64,000 bases of DNA from Siphonodentalium dalli (taxonomy: Eukaryota > Mollusca > Scaphopoda > Gadilida > Siphonodentaliidae): positions 3,220,280 through 3,284,279 of the forward strand of contig CP136064.1 in assembly GCA_032622095.1 (NCBI GenBank). The letters are read 5' to 3'. The notes below the pieces were generated by a model. The model was not told the origin of the DNA. It made no database searches and worked only from the letters and a program-made list of their open reading frames with translations. How positions within the stretch are numbered: the stretch's first letter is position 1; the number at the start of each line of letters is the position of its first letter. The position numbers were made by a program, and so were the translations under genes. Of the stretch, positions 1 to 10,420 are shown in pieces.

Positions 1-2
1 AA

Positions 3-110
3 CGTGGTGCAGTTTATGAGATTATCTATGACAACCAGCCAGACACGTATGAGGTTGAGGAACTCCTAGAAGACTTTCTGAAGTCCTGGGTGGAGTTTAT
101 TGATGTGTAG
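3..110 (+). CDS. 3' end of an unrecognised gene
   Basis: A reading frame enters from the left edge and runs 35 codons to a TAG at 108-110. It encodes an acidic C-terminus ending EDFLKSWVEFIDV. The composition (acidic, few rare residues) looks coding and the frame is open to the window edge, but the family is not recognised. A donor-like GTAGGT follows the stop at 119. The true start and exon structure lie outside the window. Inference only: the last coding exon of a host or transposon gene. Confidence 0.4.
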   Translation, partial: RGAVYEIIYDNQPDTYEVEELLEDFLKSWVEFIDV

Positions 111-719
111 CAACCGGTAGGTACATGTATCATTTATTTTTTCTTATCTCCTTTTCCCCAATAGCTTTCATTAAATTGTCATGTATTTGTGACGGCCGCA
201 TGTTTTGTGTAGCTGCGGATATTATCCCCTCTTATGATTTGTAAATATTTGTTTGTAACAAACATTTATTGATAATATGTTGTCTCATTAATTTTTTCCA
301 CTCTGGGTTTCCATACCTGAACTATTTTTCATGCAAATGAGGCAACTTGGCTCATATTTCTCAGAATACCCACCTTGGTATGTCAGTGAATTTTGAAATA
401 TCTGTTTATGTATGTAATATTTGGACTTCTAGCACATGCTGTTGACATGCGTATCAATTTATTGGATAACTTTCTGTATTTTTAGGAGGTGACATATTTC
501 TGGAGTGTTTGTCAAAAGGTTTCACCTATTTTCAAGGTAAGTTTTTATTCATATTGTCCGCATCTACCATCAAGCATGAAGCAGTTTTTTATACCTAGAT
601 TATCTCCCTTTTATTTGACACAAATTTTTTAATAATTCGATTAGCAGTTTGGGAGATATGACTATCTGAATTAGGGTACCCCTTTCTGTGCGTTCGTCCA
701 TCTTGACTGTTTTACATAC
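111..719. other. Non-coding stretch before the inverted unit
   Basis: AT-rich DNA. Apart from the exon-like segment at 486-536 no gene or repeat is supported here. Homology to the zinc-finger unit starts at about 720. Confidence 0.5.
486..536 (+). other. Exon-like segment with acceptor and donor
   Basis: A 51-base segment is bounded by a pyrimidine-rich acceptor (TATTTTTAG) and a strong donor (AAG|GTAAGTTTT). It is open in one frame (EVTYFWSVCQKVSPIFK). It could be a further exon, possibly 3' UTR, of the gene ending at 110, or a chance match. No partner exon is visible. Confidence 0.25.
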
Positions 720-934
720 ACCTTAATGAATGAACTTGAGAACGAAGTTTAATGAATGAAGAACGAAGTTTAAAAAACAAAATTTAATGAGGAAGTTTTT
801 AAACGAACGAAACGTGTGTTGAACGTCCCGATGTCATTTGATTGGTCTAAAATATAGTAACACGAATTTAGTTATAAGACCACAGTATTGGATTCAACCC
901 GATCCTCTTTCACGGGTCGACGGTGGGAAATTAA

Positions 935-1307
935 TGATGGATTATCTCTTTAAATAACACATTTGATATAGTTGCGTGGGTATAAAATTCCTATGGCTAC
1001 GTACTGAACATGAAATTCCCAAGATTGAGTGGTTGTATTGTTTTATTCCATAGTCATAAGCGATAATGAGTATAATTAATGTTTATTTGTGACAACTTGA
1101 AATTACACAATAAAATTTATGGTCTCTGTTGACAGTAACCACTATTGTTCGTTAGATAAACAACCACACATTTTTAAACCAGAAAATATTCGAAATAAAA
1201 TGAATATTAATCGATTGAAGCATTTCCGGACAGGAGTCTTCGATTCAGATCTAATATTTTACACCCGGTAACCATATAATGCATGTTTACAAAGAGATAA
1301 TCCACCT
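935..1307 (-). mobile_element. TTAA-TSD MITE, internally deleted copy
   Basis: Flanked by TTAA on both sides (931-934 and 1308-1311). The terminal inverted repeats begin TGATGGATTATCTC on the left and, read inward from the right, AGGTGGATTATCTC. It is 373 bp against 516 bp in the copies of units A to D, so part of the interior is missing. TTAA targets are typical of piggyBac and Kolobok families; no transposase is present. Confidence 0.75.
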
Positions 1308-1362
1308 TTAACTAAAAATTTAACTAAATACATACAGGTATCAACTATATAACATTAAGTAA

Positions 1363-1685
1363 AGCTGAAGGGGTCACTCTCGCCAAAACAGTGCTGAAGG
1401 GTACACAGGGTTTGAAAATGTGCTGAAGGGTACACATGGTTTGTGATCGGTACGAACACCATTACTTAAATTGTGTTTATGAAAGTCTGCGCCCACTAGC
1501 AGTTTGTTGTCAGTACATTTTGATATTCATTGGAACGAAAACATTTATTCTTTAACAGAAATCATGGCAGATACGAAGACTGAATGTCCTTTAGAATAAT
1601 ATTTCAAAACCTGTGTACCCTTCAGCACATTTTGAAAATCCTTTGTACCCTTCAGCACTTTTTTGGTGAGAGTGACCCCTTCAGC
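1363..1685 (-). mobile_element. hAT-like MITE with 8-bp TSD
   Basis: The perfect 8-bp duplication TTAAGTAA occupies 1355-1362 and 1686-1693. Terminal inverted repeats start AGCTGAAGGGGTCACTCTC, followed inward by two subterminal copies of GTGCTGAAGGGTACACA at each end. Length 323 bp, no coding capacity. An 8-bp TSD points to the hAT superfamily. The same insertion, with the same TSD, is present in every tandem unit, so it predates the duplications. Confidence 0.8.
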
Positions 1686-1771
1686 TTAAGTAAGTGTTAT
1701 TTAGAGTGTGTGGTATGTTCACACGATTCAGTATACCATAGTATTTGCAATAATACATACATTGTAATAAG

Positions 1772-2338
<567 letters not shown>

Positions 2339-2339
2339 A

Positions 2340-2838
2340 TACTTCGTTATTGTATTGTATTGTATTTATTTCAGGCAAGATATGCCCATATATAGTCATA
2401 CATACAACATATAATTACAAATTAAATATAAAGAAGTTGATTCCAATGATTGAATAGATTTGACCGATAGATCAGATCTGAGTTACAAATAGCATTCAAA
2501 ATACTGTTTAAAGATTTATAAATTCTCACACGAAATCCATACACACCCTTTCGAATCAGCACTGTCAGAGAACACATTCTGTCACCTACAAACATCCCAC
2601 TCGCACTACATGATCTCTCATAACCCATAAATTTTCTATATGCATTATTATAACAAACTGTAAGTTTTCTATAACAACGTTTGGTATAGTTAATCCAAAG
2701 ATGAGCACAATATAATGGAGATACGAACATTTTAAATAAATACATTTTCACATTAGGCGAACATTTGTAAAACTTTCTAATAAGCATATTTGAGCGTGAG
2801 CATATAGACCGATATTGGCGCATAATATCATTATCATC
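2340..2838 (-). mobile_element. 5'-truncated non-LTR retrotransposon fragment
   Basis: The minus strand encodes 133 residues (2422-2823) matching the region after the RT domain of Jockey/CR1-type LINEs. Recognisable blocks are NMLIRKFYKCS, LFKMFVSPLYCAHLW, VCYNNAYRKFMG and SCSASGMFV. The element ends on the left in a short ATACA microsatellite tail (2345-2362), as many LINE 3' ends do. It is 5'-truncated at about 2838 and was inserted between the stop codon of the finger array and its decayed tail. No target duplication could be made out. This is a different family from the LINEs in the tandem units. Confidence 0.75.
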
Positions 2839-2846
2839 GGAAAATT

Positions 2847-4107
2847 CTACAGGCGGTCGTCGAAGTGGATTCTCTTATGCTTCGTCATGTTGCATGGTTG
2901 GGTGAATGGTTTCTCGCAAATATCGCACTGATACGGTCGATCGCCAGAGTGAATTCTCTTGTGTGAAGTCAAATGTCCTGACCGGGTGAATGATTTTTGA
3001 CAAATATCACATTTATACGGGCGATCACCGCAGTGGATTATCTTATGCGTTGCCAGGTGGCTTGATTGGGTGAATGCTTTCTCGCAAATATCGCACCGAT
3101 ACGGTCGATCGCCAGAGTGGATTCTCTTGTGTCTCGTCAGGGCGTTCACTATAGAGAATGCTTTCTCGCAAATATCACATGTATACGGGCGATCACCGCA
3201 GTGGATTATCTTATGCGTTGCCAGGTGGCTTGATTGGGTGAATGCTTTCTCGCAAATATCGCACCGATACGGTCGATCGCCAGAGTGGATTCTCTTGTGT
3301 CTCGTCAGGGCGTTCACTATAGAGAATGCTTTCTCGCAAATATCACATTTATACGGGCGATCACCGCAGTGGATTATCTTATGCGTTGCCAGGTGGCTTG
3401 ATTGGGTGAATGCTTTCTCGCAAATATCGCACCGATACGGTCGATCGCCAGAGTGGATTCTCTTGTGTCTCGTCAGGGCGTTCACTATAGAGAATGCTTT
3501 CTCGCAAATATCACATTTATACGGGCGATCTCCAGTGTGCATTATCTTATGAGTCGTCAGGGCGCATGAATGAGTGAATGATTTCTCGCATATATCGCAC
3601 CGATACGGTCGATCTCCAGTGTGAATCCTCTTATGCGTCGTCAGGTGGCTTGATGTAGTGAATGATTTCTCACATATATCGCACTGATACGGTCGATGGC
3701 CAGTGTGAATCCGTTTGTGTGTCGTCAGGGCGCCTGACTGAGTGAATGATTTCTCACATATATCGCACTCATACGGTCGATGGCCAGTGTGAATCCTTTT
3801 GTGTGTCGTCAGGGCGCCTGACTGAGTGAATGCTTTCTCGCATATATCGCACTGATACGGTCGATCTCCGGTGTGATTTGTCTTATGTGTCACCAGGTGG
3901 GACGACTGAGTGAATGATTTCTCACATATATCGCACTGATATTGTCGATCTCCAGTGTGAATTCTCTCATGCTTCGTCAGGTGGATTGATTTAGTGAATG
4001 ATTTCTCACATATATCGCACTGATAAGGTCGATCTCCGGTGTGAATTATCTTATGCTTCGTCAGGTGGCTAGATTTAGTCAATGATTTCTCGCATATATT
4101 GCGCTTA
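2847..4107 (-). pseudogene. C2H2 zinc-finger array, 5'-truncated
   Basis: An uninterrupted minus-strand frame encodes 14 complete fingers plus a partial first one. Each is C-x2-C-x12-H-x3-H with TGDRPY-type linkers and ends HFDDRL at a TAG (2847-2849). The family binds DNA, or sometimes RNA or protein, through the finger helices. The 5' end is lost: in frame, upstream of about 4107, lie GCTTAAGC repeats and a stop, with no methionine and no copy of the leader seen in the plus-strand units. Fingers 8 to 13 are three tandem copies of a two-finger module. The frame itself is intact, so the loss of the start may be recent. An upstream exon supplying the start cannot be excluded. Confidence 0.8.
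3026..3529 (-). repeat. Two-finger module triplicated (168-bp period)
   Basis: Three nearly identical 168-bp copies, with landmarks at 3053, 3221 and 3389. Each encodes the finger pair EKAFSIVNALTRHKRIH and EKAFTQSSHLATHKIIH with a CGDRPY linker between pairs. The near-identity over 504 bp indicates recent unequal exchange or slippage in register with the finger period. Confidence 0.9.
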
Positions 4108-4215
4108 AGATCAATTGATTGTGCTTACGCGCAAATAATTATGCTTAAGCACAATCAATTGCTCTTAAGCTTAATTATTTGTGCTTAAGCATAATTATTT
4201 GAACTTATTTATGCT
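4108..4215. repeat. GCTTAAGC repeat cluster 1
   Basis: Tandem, slightly degenerate units of about 20 bp built on the palindrome GCTTAAGC and spaced by AATTATTTG. The cluster abuts the broken end of the minus-strand finger array. Similar clusters lie at 4970-5085 and 6388-6565. Confidence 0.75.
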
Positions 4216-4969
4216 TAAGTGCAATTCATGGTTATATGTAACTAAACACCCCTTGTGAATAAATAGGTTTATCCATAACTCAACCTTAACCTATTGACAT
4301 ATCACCTCCTGTTTTCATTGGTTTGGATGGGTAGGGAGCTAGATTAACTTCTTTATTAAAATGGCTGACTCGCCATAACATTACCTTCTGTTTTAGTCGG
4401 GGCAACTCATGCAAGCATTATATTTTCTTAAGCATTAGTCAGGGCGACTCGCGATAGCATTACCTTCTGTATTAGTCAGGGCCACTTTGAGTTTCTTCAA
4501 TTTTTTAGTATACAGGCACACCATATGGGGGAAGCAAGCACTCATTGACAATACAGTCACCCTATATGACCATCGAAATACTATTTATCAATGCAAGAGA
4601 TGCTAATTTAATTAAAATACTGGAGCTCAAGGACTGAGACACCATAGCTCCAGTAATGAAACACCAATTGTTTGAACAGGAATGCTGATCATATGAAAAT
4701 AGGGGCCAAATCTGTACAAATTACTTTAAAAAAATTAAATGGAGAAATACAAGAGTTCCTGGAGGGAGACATCAATTCTTAATGCTGATAATATGATACT
4801 AGGGATTACCTTTGTTTGTTGTACACAGACTCACAGTTGACTGTTGAGTACTAGGCTATAAAACAGGTTTTAAAATTAGTCACAACAACTTGTGTTGCTA
4901 GATGTCATATACACCAGGTTATGCCAATAGTTTATGCCTGTATGGGAATATTGGTTAGATAGTAGTTAA
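4216..4969. other. Non-coding stretch with a short tandem duplication
   Basis: No gene is supported. At about 4366-4490 a segment containing ACTCGC, ATTACCTTCTG and TTAGTC occurs twice in tandem with differences. Otherwise unique AT-rich DNA. Confidence 0.5.
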
Positions 4970-5085
4970 AATTTCGCTTAAGCGCATTTCATTATGCTGA
5001 AGCACAAATGCCCTGTTTGTGCTTAAGCACATGCAATTTGTGGTATTTGCACTTAAGCGTAATTATTTGCGCTTTTAACAGCATA
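4970..5085. repeat. GCTTAAGC repeat cluster 2
   Basis: Degenerate units of the same type as 4108-4215 (CGCTTAAGCGC, GCTGAAGCAC, GCTTAAGCAC, CACTTAAGCG). Confidence 0.7.
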
Positions 5086-5574
5086 ATTCATTATTAAATG
5101 TGAATTTGGCTTCCCATACTTCTTGCCACTGAAACATGTATCTGAGCCCCTATGAGTAATTTTATGAGATTTCTGGAGTTTTTCATTAATCTTACATGAT
5201 TGGCATTTCTTCCGCATGGCTATTTAAAACATTTCACACTCTGTGTATGCCTTATCCTTCTATATATTAACCATTTTTCATCAAACTTGTTTTTCTGAAT
5301 CCCCCTCCCCAGGAACATGACTATTTGAATTTTTTTGGGGGGTGGATAGAAGAGTGAGGAAATAAATTTGCCACACCTTTGCTTCATCGGTTTACTATTC
5401 TGCTAGCACGTTGCACCACATATTGCTCCAGCATTAAATTTCCAATGCTTTCATCCAACATATACCAGTAGTGTTTTTAAACTAATAGTTTATTAACTGT
5501 TTGATAGATCACATCAATCTTTATATTTAAAGGGATAAATAGATATCTTGGAGAATTGAATGTTGGCAATGTTG
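5086..5574. other. Non-coding stretch
   Basis: AT-rich DNA with no supported gene, RNA or repeat. Confidence 0.45.
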
Positions 5575-5900
5575 ATCATACAGCATTTTTAACGTTGAAA
5601 ATATAACGTTGATTAAACATTGGAGAAATAACGTTGATACAACGTTGTAAAAATAACGTTGATTCAACGTTGGAAAAATAACGTTGATTCAACTTTGAAA
5701 ATATAACGTAGATTCAACGTTGGAAAAATAACGTTGATTCAACGTTGGAAAAATAACGTTGATTCAACGTTGAAAATATAACATTGATTCAACGTTGGAA
5801 AAATAACATTGATTCAACGTTAAAAAAAAATAACGTTGATTCAACGTTGAAAAAAAAATGTTGATTCAACGTTGGAAATACAACGTTGTTTGAACATTGA
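5575..5900. repeat. AACGTTGATTCAACGTT minisatellite, block 1
   Basis: About twelve units of 24-27 bp with core AACGTTGATTCAACGTTG and spacer GAAAAAT. Each core is itself a near-perfect inverted repeat, so single strands could fold within every unit. Units vary by small changes in A-run length. Confidence 0.9.
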
Positions 5901-5974
5901 TTTATTATTGGAGATATACCACAAACTCCAATAGCTCTAACTAATTCCCTATTTCTGTTAATTTAACAACTCTA

Positions 5975-6160
5975 AATATAATGTTGGAAATAAAACGTTG
6001 ATTCAATGTTGGAAACATAACGTTGATTCAACGTTGGAAAAATAACGTTGATTCAACGTTGGAAAAATAACGTTGATTCAACGTTGGAAAAATAACGTTG
6101 ACTCAACGTTGAAAAAATGACGTTGATTCAACGTTGGAAATACAACGTTCTTTCAACATT
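5975..6160. repeat. AACGTTGATTCAACGTT minisatellite, block 2
   Basis: Same unit as block 1, about seven copies. Both blocks are followed by the same sequence (CAACATTGATTTATTATTGG then a similar stretch), so a larger segment of about 280 bp, minisatellite plus flank, has been duplicated. Confidence 0.85.
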
Positions 6161-6387
6161 GATTTATTATTGGCTACACATTGTAGTAGCTAGCACTGGC
6201 TAATTCCCCATTTCGGTTATTATTAATATAACAACTCTATTGAATTTGTGTATAATACAATATGTATATATAACTTTCTGTATTGATTCTGATGTATATA
6301 AATAATAATTGTGAGTCATAGAGAGCAATCAACATAAGTTTCAATGTATCACAATGAAACATTTTGTATGGGAGGCCAAATACACTT
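6161..6387. other. Non-coding stretch
   Basis: AT-rich DNA; the first part duplicates the flank of minisatellite block 1 (5884-5970). No gene supported. Confidence 0.45.
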
Positions 6388-6565
6388 CAAATAATTATTT
6401 GTGCTTAAGCACAATTATTTGCCCTTAAGCTCCATTATTTGTGCTTAAGCGGGAATAATATAATTTCGCTTCAGTACAAATAAGCCATTTTAAAATTATT
6501 TGCGCTTAAACACAATTATTTGAGCTTTAGCGCAATTAATTGTGCTTGAGCGCAATTAAGAAAAT
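6388..6565. repeat. GCTTAAGC repeat cluster 3
   Basis: Eight or so degenerate units of AATTATTTGTGCTTAAGC type, matching the clusters at 4108 and 4970. Confidence 0.7.
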
Positions 6566-6835
6566 TATAAACCATTACCTGACACACCCTGTTGATATTG
6601 GCAGAGTCCACCACAAATTATCATGGGACATTGAAATTCAAACATGGGGAATCATATTTTATTTTTGAGGGAAGATCTATATTGATGGGGAATTAACATA
6701 CTTATCTGGTAACTTTATTTATTTAACTTTTTGACACAATATTCAGTTAGGTATCTAAAAGTAAGTCAAGTCGAGCCCTTAAATTATTCAGTTCACCAGT
6801 GTATATTCCCACATTCAACCAAAATCAGGTATAGC

Positions 6836-7110
6836 GCTTGCAGCGTTGGCAGAACGTTGGTATACCGTTGGTTGATTTACTGTTAGTTTTTCGACGTTTA
6901 ACCAACATTTGAGTAACGTCGTGGGAATTACGTTGGAAAAACATTGTTGAAATAACGTTGGAAAAACGTTAGAAATCTAACCGTTGAATATCCGTTGGGA
7001 ATCAACGTTGAATCTACGTTGATTCAACGTAGTGAAAACTAACCAACGTAAACTCAACGTTACCAACGAAAAACCAACGTAGAATCAACGTAGCGTTGCT
7101 ATCTGGGAAA
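6836..7110. repeat. AACGTTGG-rich inverted block
   Basis: A third stretch rich in AACGTT and CAACGTTGATT cores, less regular than blocks 1 and 2 and running into inverted orientation (CCAACGTAAACTCAACG) on its right side. It begins GCGTTGGCAGAACGTTGG and ends CAACGTAGCGTTGCTATCTGGG, suggesting the ends of an old foldback element. Confidence 0.6.
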
Positions 7111-7386
7111 TCACTAAAATCATGTATATGGTTACTAATATATCTTGATTATGACTTAAAATACTCACTAATTAGCCTTACTATAATTTAGGCCTAGAAA
7201 TAGTTTGCCCGAGTATGCCCAGAAATAGTTACACATCATTTTCTAACATAATAGGGACGTATTATAGCTTGGCTATGCCTTAAAATAGGCACTAGTTAGT
7301 CTGACTATAACATCTGCCTAGAAATAGTTAGTTAGTTAGTCTTTCAGTAACTTATCTTCTGTAAGATATCAGCAACGATCTTCTCT
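7111..7386. other. Non-coding, imperfect tandem repeat
   Basis: Two degenerate copies of about 125 bp (landmarks GCCTAGAAATAGTT at about 7190 and 7317). No gene is supported. Confidence 0.45.
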
Positions 7387-7640
7387 ATACACTACTTTAA
7401 AATTTTGATATTCTATATCTTTACAATCTGTGACATTCTGTGTTAATCTGTTATGTGACTTGTTACATGTATATCACATGTATACCATGTATTCCTGTTT
7501 TGTATCTATACATGTAGGTTGTCCAACACCAATATGTGGCTTAAAGACCATTGAAACGTATCTTATCTTATTTTATCTCTGTTAGCCTAGCTTCATTAAT
7601 TATTTTGTATATGGCCAAAATTACACAACGTTCAACAATA
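7387..7640 (+). repeat. Direct repeat of the zinc-finger upstream region
   Basis: Closely matches 11042-11300, including GTTGTCCAACACCAATATGTGG followed by a TTATCTTATTTTATCTC tail. The motif plus TATCT tail recurs at about 23668, 35049 and 47483 and resembles a non-LTR 3' end with a microsatellite tail. Homology to the unit A leader stops at about 7640, where about 200 bp, including the start codon, is missing. Confidence 0.8.
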
Positions 7641-7642
7641 TA

Positions 7643-8134
7643 TGTGAGAAAACATTCACTGCAGCGGACTCCCTGACGAAGCATATGTTAATTCACACTG
7701 GTGATCGCCCGTATAAATGTGATATTTGTCACAAATTATTCTCTCACTCAAGCCACCTGGCTAGGCATGTGTTAATTCACGCTGGTGATCGCCCGTATAA
7801 ATGTGATATTTGTCACAAATTATTCTCTCACTCAAGCCACCTGGCTAGGCATGTGTTGATTCACGCTGGTGATCGCCCGTATAAATGTGATATTTGTCAC
7901 AAATTATTCTCTCACTCATGCCACCTGGCTAGGCATGTGTTAATTCACGCTGGTGATCGCCCGTATAAATGTGATATTTGTCACAAATTATTCTCTCACT
8001 CAAGCCACCTGGCTAGGCATGTGTTAATTCACGCTGGTGATCGCCCGTATAAATGTGATATTTCTCACAAATCGTTCACCATGTCATGATATTTGACTTC
8101 ACACAAGATAATTCACTCTGACGATCGACGTTAA
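7643..8134 (+). pseudogene. Truncated C2H2 zinc-finger array
   Basis: Fingers begin mid-motif at 7643, fused directly to the leader, so the start codon and first cysteine pair are gone. One partial finger (CEKTFTAADSLTKHMLIH) is followed by four almost identical copies of HKLFSHSSHLARHVLIH on an exact 84-bp period. The last finger has CDIS in place of CDIC (zinc ligand lost) and a TGA at 8087-8089 where the paralogues read GGA. The frame then continues to TAA at about 8132. Not a working gene as it stands. Confidence 0.8.
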
Positions 8135-8147
8135 ATATCAATGTTAA

Positions 8148-10420
8148 AGGGGGACTGTACTCCAAATTCAGTCATTTATGGGACCATCTCCTTTTATGCC
8201 CAGCAGAAAATATGCTCAGTCCATAAACTCATAAGAGCACATGAGTGTATTTTGCACTCATGCACTGGCTCAAAGTCATTCACTGATTTCACACATTTGT
8301 ATTTGTTTTAGGTTGGGAGAGGTATGCAGTCATGTAGCTGCAACCCTGTTTCAAGTTGAGACAGTTGTCAGATTGGGCTTAGCAGTGACATCAGCTACAA
8401 GCCAAGAGTGTGCCTAGAACCAGACATCAGACAGGGTTGTGGACTATCCGACTATGTGCCCTTTAATATGTGAAATCCCTGACATATTCCAAGGCAAAAG
8501 GACAAAGGAAGTGCAACGTGTTGATCAGGATAATCCAGATATGCCTTTAAGTGAAATGATCCAAAAATTGAAGCTGATATGTCCAAATGCAGCTTATTTT
8601 TCGACAATTCCCAAGCTCAATGATGAGGACACTGACACAGCCTCAGAAACAGAGGACAACTTACCGACAACATTGTTATCATTTTATGATGATACAATAG
8701 AGGATATCAGTAAAAATAGTTTGCAAGAGATTTGCCTAAGCACCTTGCATTCTTACACAAACTCATTGACGCCGTCGAAAATTTCTTCCTTGGAAGATGG
8801 TATTCACACAGATCAGGGAGGATAACAGCATCTAGTGCGCATAATGTTATTACTCGCAGAGACACCACCGACGCCAATAATCTTGTGAACAAAATAATGG
8901 GATACAGTTTGACCAGTTTAAAAACATTGCTGCAGTTCAATATGGTGTAGACAACGAAGCTGTTGCTCGTAAACTTTATTCCAAACATATGAAGGAAATG
9001 CATTGTGATTTCAATATTCTGGCTTCGGAACTTGTAATTTCACATGATAAACCCTTTCTTGGTTGTTCTCCTGATGGAATAGCCAAATGTTCATGTTGTG
9101 GTCAGGCAGTTGTTGAAGTAAAGTGTTTGTATAAACACAAAGACCGTTTGATAGCAGATGCAGCGACTGAAAACTCAACTTTCTGTTTGGACACCAACCT
9201 CCAATTGAAAACCAGCCACAAATATTATTCACAAATACAAACGCAAATGCTTGTGTGCGGTATTGATTTGTGTCACTTTATTGTGTATACAGATGAAGAT
9301 ATGATCATTAACATCATTCAGAAAGAGACGGCTTTCTGTGAAAGAATTTGTTCTAAAGGTGAAATGTTTTTCATGACATATATCTTGCCGGAGTAAATTA
9401 CAAATACACTGGGTAAAATTGAGCCGACAGAAGTTATGCAGAATGACAATGAACCAATGTGTTTATGTAGGCAGCCAAAAAGTGGTAAACTGATTAAGTT
9501 AATCAATTAAATATGCTGTTAACATTAAAATTCAAGCAATTATTATGGCAAATTATTCCCAGTTTATGCTCACCTTCAATGTTATTATCGGTGTTGTCTT
9601 CTGCGACAGCATTAGTATGTGTACCGGTATCAGTGCAAGATAAATCGAGAAGTGCGGTTGCAGCTAGATCTTCCCCCTCCTTCTGTTCTCGTGCTTCAAC
9701 TCTCATCCGTCTCCTCTCAGCCCGGCCCAATTTTGTCTCGGTGGTTGTGATGCTCAATTTGTGATATCCCATGCTGAGTGATGGTACATAATCAGGATGT
9801 AATGGATCATCATTGCGGCTGCCTGAAATTATAGACATTTTAAATTTACATATATATGAAAAGAGATTTCCAAGAATAAGGTACCGGTAATATGTGTAAC
9901 CAGATACACAATCAACCCAACCATGTGGGGCTCTTGTTGCAGAACATGCATTGGTGAAATAACGGCTAATAATGGTCAGCAAATGACCGACGGCTGTAAC
10001 CAGAAGAAGAAGATGAACTATGTATGACCACCTGGGCAATGTTTATTGCACATTTGTTAAATAACTGCTCCCTTTTATGAGGGACACTATGTACCCATCA
10101 GACATGATAGGTGTTAGGTTTCACCCATGCTATTATACCCACTGATAAAAATCTGCAATGTGAGAAATAGCACACACATGTAGCCCTACATGTACACAAA
10201 TCAAAAGTTTATTTTTGAAGATGCAATCAGATATAATCTGTTCACTTGAACAACATTTGAAAAATCTAAATAAAATTCAAACATAAATAAACCAACATTA
10301 TACCTGTTATTTCCAATACCACACATCAAGTCACACTCTGAAGAATGTGCAACTCTGTAACTTTTGCTCCGCAAATTTGCATGGAAATCCCCATTCAAAA
10401 TTGGTCACTTGTCGTCCCCT
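8148..10420. mobile_element. Possible TTAA-flanked element
   Basis: TTAA occurs at 8144-8147 and 10421-10424, with ends AGGGGGACTGTACTCCAAATT and, inverted, AGGGGACGACAAGTGACCAATT. These match only partly. The span holds the YqaJ pseudogene and THAP exon 2, but THAP exon 1 (10713-10911) lies outside, which argues against these being the true ends. TTAA is also common in AT-rich DNA. Weak call. Confidence 0.25.
8312..9510 (+). pseudogene. YqaJ-type exonuclease with SWIM and PHD remnants
   Basis: The 3' exon of an invertebrate YqaJ-recombinase-like gene. A good acceptor (TTTGTTTTAG) precedes 8312. In order: the second half of a SWIM zinc finger (GEVCSHVAATLFQVE, 8319-8363); a position where the family has Trp but here is TAG (8415-8417); an acidic linker (8439-8720); WYSHRSGRITAS in a second frame (about 8732-8910); and, in a third frame, QYGVDNEAVARKLY, CSPDG and VVEVKC (the PD-(D/E)xK nuclease core) and QIQTQMLVCGIDLCHF (to TAA 9394). 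Beyond this stop the frame resumes with CLCRQPKSGKLI, the start of a PHD finger, and ends at 9508-9510. One nonsense change, two frameshifts and a second stop make it a pseudogene. The family is single-strand-processing nucleases, often in mobile contexts. Confidence 0.8.

Noticed and set aside
1363-1685. Possible CRISPR-like array from the repeated GTGCTGAAGGGTACACAGG motif
   Set aside because: Only two copies per side, arranged in inverted orientation with an 8-bp TSD; this is the subterminal repeat of a MITE in a eukaryotic genome.
3070-3552. Plus-strand 160-codon frame opposite the minus finger array
   Set aside because: Antisense shadow of the triplicated two-finger module; the apparent protein repeat is a by-product of the 168-bp DNA repeat.
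9503-10039. 178-codon minus frame covering THAP exon 2
   Set aside because: Only the part 9822-9574 fits the THAP gene; the upstream half is intron with a polypyrimidine tract and acceptor at 9823.
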